Positions 1 to 6,258 of a stretch of 8,458 nt of DNA are shown piece by piece. The position numbers were made by a program, and so were the translations under genes. The number at the start of each line of letters is the position of its first letter. Within the stretch, counting starts at the first letter, position 1. The stretch is from Anaerolineales bacterium (GTDB lineage: Bacteria > Chloroflexota > Anaerolineae > Anaerolineales > Villigracilaceae): assembly GCA_017882065.1 (NCBI GenBank), contig JADGQD010000083.1, positions 1-8,458 on the forward strand, read 5' to 3'. The notes under the pieces were generated by a model. The model was not told the DNA's origin and ran no database searches. It saw only the letters and a program-made list of their open reading frames with translations.

Positions 1-2978
1 CGCGCCAGTTCGGCTTCGATTTCCTCTTCCGTAGCGCCATCAAAGACCGGTGTGATTGCCCGGAAACCAAGTTTCTGCGCGGCCCAACCCAGATGGACTT
101 CCAACACCTGCCCAAGGTTCATACGGCCAGGTACGCCGGTCGGGTTCAAAATGATATCCACAGGTGTACCATCATCCAGGTACGGCATGTCTTCCACGCG
201 GACAACGCGAGAGACAACGCCCTTATTGCCATGACGACCGGCCATCTTATCCCCAGCAGTAATCTTGCGGCGCTGGGCCACAGAGACGCGCACCATCATA
301 TCTACGCCTGCAGAAAGATCAGAATTATCTTCGCGGGTAAATACTTTCACATCCACGACCTTGCCCCGCTCGCCATGTGGCATGCGCAGGGAAGTGTCTT
401 TCACGTCGCGCGATTTCTCGCCGAAAATGGCCCGCAGGAGACGCTCTTCCGGAGTCAGTTCTTTCTCGCCCTTGGGTGTAATCTTGCCGACCAGAATGTC
501 GTTCGGTCCGACTTCTGCGCCGATGCGAATGATGCCGCTTTCGTCGAGATCTTTGATGGCTTCTTCGCCGACATTCGGGATATCGCGGGTGATTTCCTCG
601 GGGCCAAGTTTTGTATCACGTGCCTCGACCTCGTATTTTTCAATGTGAATCGAAGTAAAGCGATCATCCTGGACAAGCCGCTCGGAGATGACGATAGCGT
701 CTTCGTAATTGGCACCTTCCCATGACATAAAGGCCACGGTGACGTTCTGTCCAAGTCCCAATTTACCACCCTCGGTTGAGGAAGAATCGGCAATGATGTC
801 ACCGCTGCGGATAATCTGTCCTTTAATTACTGCCGGATGCTGGTCAATGCAGGTGGACTGGTTCGAGCGTTGATACTTGCGCAGATTGTACGTGTGGGAA
901 CTGCCGTCCTTCTCTTTTACAACGATAAAGGAGCCCGTTACTGAGACCACGTCACCATCCGCTTCAGCTACAATCACCTGACCCGAATCCAGCGCAGCAT
1001 AAGGCTCCATACCGGTCGAGACGATCGGAATTTCCGGGTGTACCAGCGGCACAGCTTGAGCCATCATGTTCGAACCCATCAAAGCGCGGTTGGCATCGTC
1101 GTGCTCCAGGAAGGGAATGAGCGCCGCGCTGATGCCGACTACCTGGTTCGGAGCAACATCCATGTAGTCCACTTTCTCTGGCGCTTCGAAATTAAAACCG
1201 GAATGGTAGCGGCAGGAAATACGCATGTTCTCAAATTCGCGATACTCGGACAGCACTGCGTTCGCCTGAGCAATCACGTACTTGTCTTCTGCATCGGCAG
1301 AAAGATATTCAAATTCATCCGAGACATACGGGATAATGTCTACATCCCGCTTGGCCTTGGCGATCGTCTTGAGCATCTTGGAGGTGATGCGCTCTCCAGC
1401 TTTGACCAGCACTTCCCCGCTCTTGGAATTGGTTAAATTTTCGCGCAAGGCGTGGCCTTCCAACGTCGGATCATTGCAAGCCGCCTGTCTAATAACTCGA
1501 CGATACGGCGTTTCGATGAAACCATACTCGTTGACGCGCGCAAAGGATGCCAGACGGCCGATCAAACCGATGTTCGGACCTTCAGGCGTTTCAATCGGGC
1601 AGATACGACCGTAGTGGGAATGGTGAACATCGCGTACATCGAACCCGGCGCGCTCACGACGCAAACCACCCGGGCCGAGAGCCGAAAGGGTACGCTTGTG
1701 ACGTAATTCGGCGAGGGGGTTGGTCTGATCCATGAACTGCGAAAGTTGGCTGGAACCGAAGAACTCGCGCAGGGCAGCCACAACCGGCCGAATGTTGACC
1801 AATGTGATCGGTGAGAGCTGCTCCTGGTCGCGGATGGACATGCGCTCTTTGATAACGCGTTCCATGCGGCGCAGACCAATGCGCAGTTTATTCTGGATAA
1901 GTTCGCCGACAGTCTTGACTCGGCGATTGCCCAAATGGTCAATATCATCGGGCGGCTCAATTCCATTGTTAATGAGGATCATCCGCCTCAAAAGGCGAAT
2001 TACATCCGCTTTGGTTACGGTACGGTGCGGAATGGGAATGTGCAGATCGAGTTTCTGATTCAGTTTATAACGGCCAACACGCTCCAGATCATAATGGCGC
2101 TGATCAAACAACTGCTCTTCCAGGAAGGCGCGTGCATTATCCAAAGTGGCGGGATCGCCGGGGCGCATACGTTTGAAGAACTCAATCAGCGCCGATTCGG
2201 CAATCGTCAGGCGACCGGAAAGGTCCCATTCGGGTTCCTGCCGCAGCGTGGAAGCAACAAACATGCGCTCCGGGTTGGTATCCACATCCTTGAAGAGGCT
2301 AATGAGTTCCTCGTCAGTACCGGAGGTCAGGATTGGTTCGCCAGTTTCTCCATCATCAACCACGGACAAAGCGCGCAGAAAAACAGTAATCGGGACTGTG
2401 CGCTTGCGGTTGAACTTCAGGATGATGTAATCGCTCTTGCGCGTCTCGAACTCCATCCAGGCGCCGCGGTCAGGAATGAGTTTAGCCATCGCCAATGGGC
2501 GGCCGGTCGCACGGTCCGTGGGCGCTTCGAAGTAAACGCCGGGGGAGCGGATCAACTGCGAGACGACCACGCGCTCTGTCCCGTTTATAATGAAAGTCCC
2601 CTTATCAGTCATTTCAGGGAAATCGCCGAGGAAGATGTCCTGCTTGATCGGTTCAGGGACATCTGCCCCGGCCAACAACACAGAGACGTAGAGCGGGCTG
2701 GCATAAGTCAGGTCGCGCTCAACGCATTCTTCAATAGTATGCTTTGGGTCGCCAAACCAATATTTCAGCCCCCACTGCTTTGATTCAGGGCCGCGACTGG
2801 GAAAGAAAAGCTTCATTCCCTTGTTGTAAGATTCAATTGGCGAAATTTCGTGGAAGAGATCCCCCAATCCTTCTGCTTTCAGGCGCTTGAACGAGTCCAA
2901 CTGAACTTCAATGAGGTTGGGCAAGCTAAGAGTAACCGGGATACGCGCGTAATTCTTCTCGGGTAGAACTGAGGCCAT
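1..2978 (-). CDS. rpoB: DNA-directed RNA polymerase subunit beta, N-terminal 992 residues (runs off the left edge)
   Basis: Beta subunit of RNA polymerase; with beta-prime it forms the active-site cleft for transcription in the cytoplasm. I translated it from the ATG at 2978, which follows an AGGAG ribosome binding site (about 2985-2989). The frame stays open to base 1, so the 3' part (clamp and flap end) lies outside the window. The rifampicin-pocket segment GSSQLSQFMDQTNP begins near residue 408 and is followed by HKRTLSALGPGG. D417, H427 and S432 match E. coli D516, H526 and S531, so the wild-type, rifampicin-sensitive residues are present. The ICPIETPEGPNIGLI block follows. The active-site block GDKMAGRHGNKG has K911 and K919, the equivalents of E. 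coli K1065 and K1073. No large lineage insertions of the E. coli SI1/SI2 kind are evident. Unusually, the gene has its own promoter and a divergent tRNA upstream rather than rplL. rpoC would be expected downstream, but that is outside the window. Confidence 0.98.
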   Translation of the reverse strand, partial: MASVLPEKNYARIPVTLSLPNLIEVQLDSFKRLKAEGLGDLFHEISPIESYNKGMKLFFPSRGPESKQWGLKYWFGDPKHTIEECVERDLTYASPLYVSVLLAGADVPEPIKQDIFLGDFPEMTDKGTFIINGTERVVVSQLIRSPGVYFEAPTDRATGRPLAMAKLIPDRGAWMEFETRKSDYIILKFNRKRTVPITVFLRALSVVDDGETGEPILTSGTDEELISLFKDVDTNPERMFVASTLRQEPEWDLSGRLTIAESALIEFFKRMRPGDPATLDNARAFLEEQLFDQRHYDLERVGRYKLNQKLDLHIPIPHRTVTKADVIRLLRRMILINNGIEPPDDIDHLGNRRVKTVGELIQNKLRIGLRRMERVIKERMSIRDQEQLSPITLVNIRPVVAALREFFGSSQLSQFMDQTNPLAELRHKRTLSALGPGGLRRERAGFDVRDVHHSHYGRICPIETPEGPNIGLIGRLASFARVNEYGFIETPYRRVIRQAACNDPTLEGHALRENLTNSKSGEVLVKAGERITSKMLKTIAKAKRDVDIIPYVSDEFEYLSADAEDKYVIAQANAVLSEYREFENMRISCRYHSGFNFEAPEKVDYMDVAPNQVVGISAALIPFLEHDDANRALMGSNMMAQAVPLVHPEIPIVSTGMEPYAALDSGQVIVAEADGDVVSVTGSFIVVKEKDGSSHTYNLRKYQRSNQSTCIDQHPAVIKGQIIRSGDIIADSSSTEGGKLGLGQNVTVAFMSWEGANYEDAIVISERLVQDDRFTSIHIEKYEVEARDTKLGPEEITRDIPNVGEEAIKDLDESGIIRIGAEVGPNDILVGKITPKGEKELTPEERLLRAIFGEKSRDVKDTSLRMPHGERGKVVDVKVFTREDNSDLSAGVDMMVRVSVAQRRKITAGDKMAGRHGNKGVVSRVVRVEDMPYLDDGTPVDIILNPTGVPGRMNLGQVLEVHLGWAAQKLGFRAITPVFDGATEEEIEAELA

Positions 2979-3031
2979 GGCTTTCTCCTGAATTTAGTAC
3001 CCTGGGCTGAAAGGAACTTCTGAATGAGCAA

Positions 3032-3044
3032 CCCCCACCGGGGG
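3032..3044 (-). promoter_or_regulatory. GC hairpin in the rpoB 5' leader
   Basis: Five C and five G pair across a 3-nt loop inside the ~85-nt leader between the predicted rpoB start of transcription and its ATG. No T-run follows on the minus strand, so it does not look like a terminator. It may affect mRNA stability or translation; no known leader family is recognised. Confidence 0.3.
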
Positions 3045-3070
3045 AAGTAGTTGCGAATATGCAAGGGGTG

Positions 3071-3099
3071 ATTATAATGAGTCTATAGGGCAAAGTCAA
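3071..3099 (-). promoter_or_regulatory. rpoB promoter (sigma-70 type)
   Basis: Read on the minus strand, TTGACT (3099-3094) and TATAAT (3076-3071) are separated by exactly 17 nt. Transcription should start near 3064, giving a leader of about 85 nt before the rpoB ATG at 2978. The spacing and the perfect -10 box make this a strong housekeeping promoter. Confidence 0.8.
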
Positions 3100-3149
3100 G
3101 TAATTTTCTGACCAATCTTTCTGGATTTGTCCATATCATCCCGAAATCG

Positions 3150-3178
3150 TTGACAAAAATAGCTCCCCATAGTACTAT
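3150..3178 (+). promoter_or_regulatory. tRNA promoter (sigma-70 type)
   Basis: A consensus TTGACA (3150-3155), a 17-nt spacer and TACTAT (3173-3178) lie 11 nt before the mature 5' end of the tRNA. It diverges from the rpoB promoter about 50 bp away, so the two core promoters share one short intergenic region. Confidence 0.78.
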
Positions 3179-3189
3179 CTAGCGCGCCT

Positions 3190-3261
3190 GGCGAGGTAGC
3201 TCAACGGCAGAGCAAGGGCATCATAATCCCTAGGTTGTGGGTTCAAATCCCACCTTCGCCA
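3190..3261 (+). tRNA. tRNA with CAT anticodon, probably elongator tRNA-Met
   Basis: The cloverleaf can be drawn by hand. The acceptor GGCGAGG pairs with CTTCGCC with one G-T pair. The D stem is GCTC/GAGC, the anticodon loop is ATCATAA with CAT at 3222-3224, and the T arm is GTGGG-TTCAAAT-CCCAC. The discriminator is A3261 and the CCA end is not encoded. A CAT anticodon could mean elongator Met, initiator Met or lysidine-modified Ile2. The A-U-type base pairs and standard 5' pairing argue against initiator, and Met is my first choice. Oddities are a C-T mismatch closing the anticodon stem and A instead of the usual pyrimidine at position 32. Its 3' half is duplicated at 4432-4475. Confidence 0.9.
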
Positions 3262-3291
3262 CTCAAATCCTATCCGCGTCCCACTTAGGGG
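3217..3291 (+). repeat. Direct repeat copy 1: tRNA 3' half plus downstream flank (attL-like)
   Basis: From the anticodon arm, across the T arm and acceptor end, and about 30 nt past the tRNA, this segment matches 4432-4506. It is nearly identical: a small difference in the variable loop, then scattered mismatches from about 3282 onwards. Identity at a tRNA 3' end is the usual signature of site-specific integration. Here the copy belongs to the intact tRNA. Confidence 0.75.
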
Positions 3292-3299
3292 CCTAAAAC

Positions 3300-3313
3300 G
3301 GGAGTTTTCTCCC
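3300..3313 (+). other. Small hairpin downstream of the tRNA
   Basis: GGGAG, a TTTT loop and CTCCC form a 5-bp stem between the tRNA and its terminator. It could be a processing or pausing structure; no T-run follows it directly. Confidence 0.3.
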
Positions 3314-3320
3314 AATGAGA

Positions 3321-3350
3321 CCTGCCTGCGGGCGGGTTTTTTGTTTTTTT
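3321..3350 (+). terminator. Rho-independent terminator of the tRNA
   Basis: A 6-bp GC stem (3321-3326 with 3331-3336, one T-G pair) closed by a TGCG loop is followed by a T-rich run through 3350, interrupted by a single G. It lies about 60 nt beyond the tRNA on the same strand. Confidence 0.85.
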
Positions 3351-3410
3351 TAGTCCCCTTTTTGTCTCACAAGCTCTGACACGAAACACAACCTTAATCG
3401 CGCCTTATTT

Positions 3411-3737
3411 CTATACCGCGATTGCTTGTTCCTGCAGAATCTGCTCCCAGAAAGGCATCAACTGGCGCTTCTCAATCTCCTGTGGAGTGAATCCGTTGGC
3501 TTGTACAGATTCGAGGATGCGCGCCGCGGCAACCCCAAGCATCTCCAGCCGTTCGCGCTGGTTGTAGGGAGCGAAATCGGGGGAAATGATAATCAGGTCA
3601 ATGTCACTGCCGTCCTGTGCAGTTTGGGAAGCTTGGGATCCGTATAACATGACACGCTCAATATGGATGCCCATCTTCTCCAGTTCGGCGCGGAAACGGC
3701 GGATTATTGGTTTAAGTTGGGGTGTTGTTTCAGCCAT
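3411..3737 (-). CDS. MNT-type nucleotidyltransferase (probable antitoxin of a HEPN/MNT pair)
   Basis: A 108-residue minimal nucleotidyltransferase of the polymerase-beta fold. The signature GSX10DXD is complete: G33-S34, ten residues, D45-x-D47, followed by the hydrophobic LIII strand. Members paired with HEPN proteins act as antitoxins, in studied cases by adding AMP units to the HEPN partner; that role here is inferred from family and neighbour. The third carboxylate that minimal nucleotidyltransferases usually carry on the next strand seems absent: the equivalent stretch before FTPQEIE reads VQANG. Catalysis may therefore be impaired, or the acid sits elsewhere. The ATG at 3737 lies inside the end of the upstream HEPN gene (34-nt overlap), suggesting translational coupling. 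The length is normal for the family and the frame is intact. It converges on the tRNA terminator. Confidence 0.85.
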   Translation of the reverse strand: MAETTPQLKPIIRRFRAELEKMGIHIERVMLYGSQASQTAQDGSDIDLIIISPDFAPYNQRERLEMLGVAAARILESVQANGFTPQEIEKRQLMPFWEQILQEQAIAV

Positions 3738-4157
3738 TGGATGATCTCCTGAGTCCGACGGAGATATTCTTTCGCAATTGATTCTGGATAATTGCGGATG
3801 GCGAGTTGCAAATCTTCCGGATAGCGCGTGGGAATACTGGCCGTATTAATCTTACCGATAAACTCGAGATGTGCTTGTGACATTTCCAGTCCACTCTTCT
3901 TGACAAGATAAACCAGGTCATGCGCTTTGACTGGAATAGTCTGCGTGACTTCGGTCACATGCGCCTTGAGCACTTTCTCAAGCGCCAAGTGGCAAAGGAA
4001 GACCACTGAGATAGCGTCCTGTTTCGAGCATGCGGACGGCAGTCTCCAAGTCATATTCTGCCAGTGCTATCCAGTTCCTGGTATCCTTGCGTATCATCTC
4101 TCGAATTATACTCTGTTGCACCACTTTTCCTTGCTGGTTGGCTCCGTCCTGAGTCAT
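3704..4157 (-). pseudogene. HEPN-domain protein (probable toxin of the HEPN/MNT pair), frameshifted
   Basis: HEPN proteins of this kind are small all-helical RNases or their relatives, paired with MNT antitoxins. The gene is split between two frames. From the ATG at 4157 the first frame gives 59 residues, including LAEYDLETAVRMLETGRYLS, then loses the family pattern and stops at 3978-3980. The next frame takes over near 4000-4012 with VVFLCHLALEKVLKAHV, then AHDLVYLVKKSGL and RYPEDL, ending at 3704. Together they make about 150 residues, a normal length, so a 1-nt gain or 2-nt loss near 4005 broke the gene. A clear RX4-6H nuclease motif is not visible. Alternatives are a downstream start at 4054 giving an N-truncated 116-residue protein, a sequencing error, or translational frameshifting. 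No strong Shine-Dalgarno sequence precedes 4157. Confidence 0.75.
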
Positions 4158-4431
4158 TAATAACCAGTCAACCTTACCGGCTTAATTCAAATAGATTGGA
4201 ACAATAAACTACGTACCGCATTTGAGCAGTTGGCACATTCTTTAGTAGCTAATCAAATTTCTGAAACAAATCTCTTGATTACAAAGAGAAACAATACGAA
4301 TATCTGGTATACTTTTTCTGTAAGTGTTGACAAAGGCACCTTGAAAATACCATCGGATTTCGATCCAGACATCCTGGAGATTCAAGTCGGACAATGGTCT
4401 CTCGGATGGGGTTCGTGGATCTACGCAGTTC
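4158..4431. other. AT-rich stretch inside the repeat-bounded insert, no recognised gene
   Basis: Visibly richer in A and T than both sides. The plus strand is open from 4164 with no ATG; the translation (for example LAHSLVANQ near the TTG at 4230, then KGTLKIPSDF) looks protein-like but belongs to no family I recognise. It may be a remnant of an acquired gene whose ends are lost. Confidence 0.4.
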
Positions 4432-4631
4432 GGCATCATAATCCTAAGTTGTGGGTTCAAATCCCACCTTCGCCACTCAAATCCTATCCGCGCCCCGCTT
4501 TGGGTCAAATCATTATCCGACCGGTGGAAATGCCAATTTCCGCAGCCAGAGTGGACGAAGATTTCGCCCGCCAGATGAGCGAGTTTATTGTGCAATACCG
4601 CCCCGCCCTGAATTCTTTGGCGAAGAAATGA
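4230..4631 (+). CDS. Chimeric reading frame with antitoxin-like C-terminus
   Basis: The frame starts at a TTG (4230) and yields 133 residues, but it reads straight through the tRNA-derived repeat (about residues 68-92), so the full product is probably artificial. The final part looks genuine: GQIIIRPVEMP, then VDEDFARQMSEFIVQYRPAL and a Lys-rich end. This resembles the tail of AbrB/Phd-like antitoxins that precede Doc toxins, ending in a conserved YRPAL-x-x-LAKK. Its stop codon overlaps the doc start (ATGA, 4628-4631), the usual antitoxin-toxin arrangement. A short version from the ATG at 4530 would give only 33 residues. I infer that the repeat junction replaced the DNA-binding N-terminus of the antitoxin. 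Which start, if any, is used is unknown. Confidence 0.4.
   Translation: MAHSLVANQISETNLLITKRNNTNIWYTFSVSVDKGTLKIPSDFDPDILEIQVGQWSLGWGSWIYAVRHHNPKLWVQIPPSPLKSYPRPALGQIIIRPVEMPISAARVDEDFARQMSEFIVQYRPALNSLAKK
4432..4506 (+). repeat. Direct repeat copy 2: orphan tRNA 3' half plus flank (attR-like)
   Basis: Near-identical to 3217-3291. The anticodon arm (4432-4445), T arm (4451-4467), acceptor 3' strand CTTCGCC (4468-4474) and discriminator (4475) are preserved, and CTCAAATCCTATCCGCG follows in both copies. Upstream of 4432 there is no matching acceptor or D arm, so this is a fragment and not a second tRNA. Same orientation as the intact tRNA, 1.2 kb downstream: the geometry left by integration into a tRNA 3' end. 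Confidence 0.75.
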
Positions 4632-4951
4632 AATATCTGACTCCCGAACAGATATTATTTATTCCTGCACGCCTTATCGGTGAAACGGGAGGCAGCCACG
4701 GAGTGCGCGACCTGGCCCAGCTGGAATTGGCAGTGGCCCGCCCGCAGGCCATGTTAGACGGCAAAGAACCGTATCCGGACGTATTCCTGAAGGCGGCTGC
4801 ATTGCTGGATTCGCTGGTCAACAACCACCCTTTTGTGGACGGAAACAAACGGACCGGGATCACTGCCGCAGCGCTTTTTTGGCAGGTCAACGGCCGACCA
4901 TTGACAGGAGGCAAACATAGCAAATCTCATCGTTCAATCTCTCGGACGTGA
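4628..4951 (+). CDS. doc: Doc/Fic-type toxin (death-on-curing family), C-terminally truncated
   Basis: Doc proteins are Fic-fold toxins; the studied P1 Doc phosphorylates EF-Tu and stops translation. The 107-residue frame starts at the ATG 4628, overlapping the preceding antitoxin-like frame by 4 nt. Early residues (LTPEQILFIPARLIGETGG) fit the family. The Fic signature HPFVDGNKRT is at residues 67-76, with the catalytic His67 and the nucleotide-binding GNKR; DGN replaces the DAN of P1 Doc. After NGRPLT (about residue 93) the family pattern ends. The last ~14 residues are basic and Ser-rich and are read out of frame through the start of the next gene, whose ribosome binding site lies inside this frame at 4906-4911. 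Family members are normally some 125 residues, so the last helices appear lost. The active site is intact, but folding and activity are doubtful. Confidence 0.82.
   Translation: MKYLTPEQILFIPARLIGETGGSHGVRDLAQLELAVARPQAMLDGKEPYPDVFLKAAALLDSLVNNHPFVDGNKRTGITAAALFWQVNGRPLTGGKHSKSHRSISRT
4906..4919 (+). promoter_or_regulatory. Strong ribosome binding site in front of an ATA codon (lost start)
   Basis: AGGAGG (4906-4911) is followed after 5 nt by ATA (4917-4919), which opens a kinase-like N-terminus. The site and spacing are ideal for an ATG, so a single G-to-A change most likely removed the start. The next usable codons in frame are CTG near 4983 and GTG at 4989. Confidence 0.6.
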
Positions 4952-6185
4952 CCACTTCCTCGAACAACTCGGCGAAGGCGGCCTGGCTGTGATATACAAA
5001 GCCCTTGAACCCCGCCTGGAATGTGATCGGGCGGAAAAAGTCATCTCAACCGCCAAATTCCAGCGCCAGGCAGGCAGCGAGAAACGCAGCCCGGCCAGGC
5101 AGATTTCCGTGCCACCCGCAGCCCCATCTAAAATCCAAAATCAACAATCCAAACCTGTCCCGGCTGGACAGACTGGCAATCCCCCCTCCCAAAATGGTGC
5201 AAACTGGAAACGCTGGATTCCCATCGCCACGCTAGTGGCGCTCCTAGGCATCGGGCTGGCCCTGGGCGGTGGACTGCTGAGAATGGGACAGAAAGGCCTC
5301 GGCCCGCTGGCGGGGCTGGCGACTGATACGCTGACGCCCACCTTGACTTCCTCGCTAACATTGACTTCCTCGCCAACGCCGACAATGACGCCCACCAAAA
5401 CACCCATCCGGACAGCCACTTTCACCCCCACGCTCGCCCCTGGTGCGACCCAGGTTTCGGCAAAAGACGGTATGGTGCTGGTGTACATACCGGCGGGGCA
5501 GTTCTGGATGGGTTCGACCAACTCGGATACTATGGCTTTTAGCGATGAAAAACCACAGCACCGTGTATCTCTGGATGCCTACTGGATAGACCGGACGGAA
5601 GTGACCAACGCTATATACGCCCTGTGCGTGCAGGCGGGGGACTGCCAGCCGCCGAGTTCTTCCAGTTCTTATACACGTACCAGTTACTATGACAACTCGC
5701 AATATGCGAATTACCCGGTGATTTATGTGGACTGGTATGACGCGCAGGCTTATTGTAATTGGGCTGATCGGCGCTTGCCAACGGAGGCCGAGTGGGAGAA
5801 AGCGGCACGCGGCACGGATGGGCGTATCTCTCCATGGGGCAATCCTTCCCCGACCTGCTCGCTGGCAAACTTTTGGGGAAGTAATGGGGCCTGTGTTGGC
5901 GATACGACAGCGACGGGGAATTATCCATCCGGTGCCAGTCCGTATGGGGTGCGGGACATGGCCGGGAATGTATGGGAATGGGTGGCGGATTGGTACGGAG
6001 AAACTTATTACGGGAGTTCGCCGATGTCGAACCCGACCGGTCCGGCCTTGGGGCAGTACCGCGTGCTACGCAGTGGCTCTTGGTACGGCAATGTGGAACG
6101 CGTCCGTTCTGCCTATCGCAGTGGGGACGATCCCTATCGCCGGAACGGCCTTTTCGGTTTTCGTTGTGTTCTTTCATCCCCGTAA
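4917..6185 (+). pseudogene. Ser/Thr kinase N-terminus + TM + FGE/SUMF1-like domain; degenerate, probable DGR variable protein
   Basis: Numbered from the ATA at 4917 (422 codons). Residues 1-44 are the start of a Hanks-type kinase: glycine loop GEGGLAVIYKA (19-29) and the VAIK-like Lys41. Then nearly the whole catalytic domain is missing (no HRD or DFG). A Pro/Gln-rich linker, one membrane helix (about 100-121) and a Thr/Pro stalk (about 134-174) follow. An FGE-sulfatase (SUMF1, C-type-lectin-like) domain fills 184-422, with MVLVYIPAGQFWMGS, RLPTEAEWEKAARG and DMAGNVWEWVADW. The paired catalytic cysteines of true FGE are absent near the C-terminus, so formylglycine formation is unlikely; ligand binding outside the cell is more plausible. 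The tail (RSGSW to GFRCV, 385-418) has the layout of a DGR variable region. Start loss and kinase deletion suggest a pseudogene. A GTG at 4989 could still yield a 398-residue membrane protein. Confidence 0.7.
6064..6175 (+). other. Putative DGR variable region at the 3' end of the FGE-like gene
   Basis: The stretch encodes RSGSW, VRSAYR and GFRCV anchors separated by residues that in related proteins are often Asn runs. Many of those codons end in C or T (TAC, GGC, AAT, CGC, AGT, GAC, GAT, TAT, CGC, AAC, GGC, CTT, TTC). This is what adenine-specific mutagenesis of AAC/AAT template codons would leave. A short CCCG-TAAG-CGGG hairpin follows at the stop codon (6178-6190). No template repeat is seen in the window, so the call rests on protein pattern and the nearby reverse transcriptase. 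Confidence 0.45.
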
Positions 6186-6202
6186 GCGGGCTCGCCGTAA
6201 TG

Positions 6203-6239
6203 ATTCTGAAATTCTGTTTTCTGTTATTCTGAAATTCTG
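6203..6239 (+). repeat. Tandem-like pair of a 14-bp repeat
   Basis: ATTCTGAAATTCTG occurs at 6203-6216 and again at 6226-6239, separated by 9 T-rich bases. Each unit itself contains ATTCTG twice. It lies just after the FGE-like gene and just before the IS fragment. Confidence 0.7.
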
Positions 6240-6258
6240 ACTCCGGGATAGGATCTGC

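Noticed and set aside
93..725. Long plus-strand open frames across the rpoB region (also 1038-1436 and 1935-2783)
   Set aside because: They lie antisense to a perfectly conserved RpoB reading frame and show no recognisable protein features.
4404..4475. Second complete tRNA gene
   Set aside because: The 5' 28 or so bases cannot form an acceptor stem with CTTCGCC or a D arm; only the 3' half is preserved.
4451..4627. Upstream extension of the Doc frame beginning MGSNPTFATQ
   Set aside because: It is a translation of the tRNA T arm and 3' end in the repeat copy, a classic spurious start. The ATG at 4628 fits the family and the antitoxin overlap.
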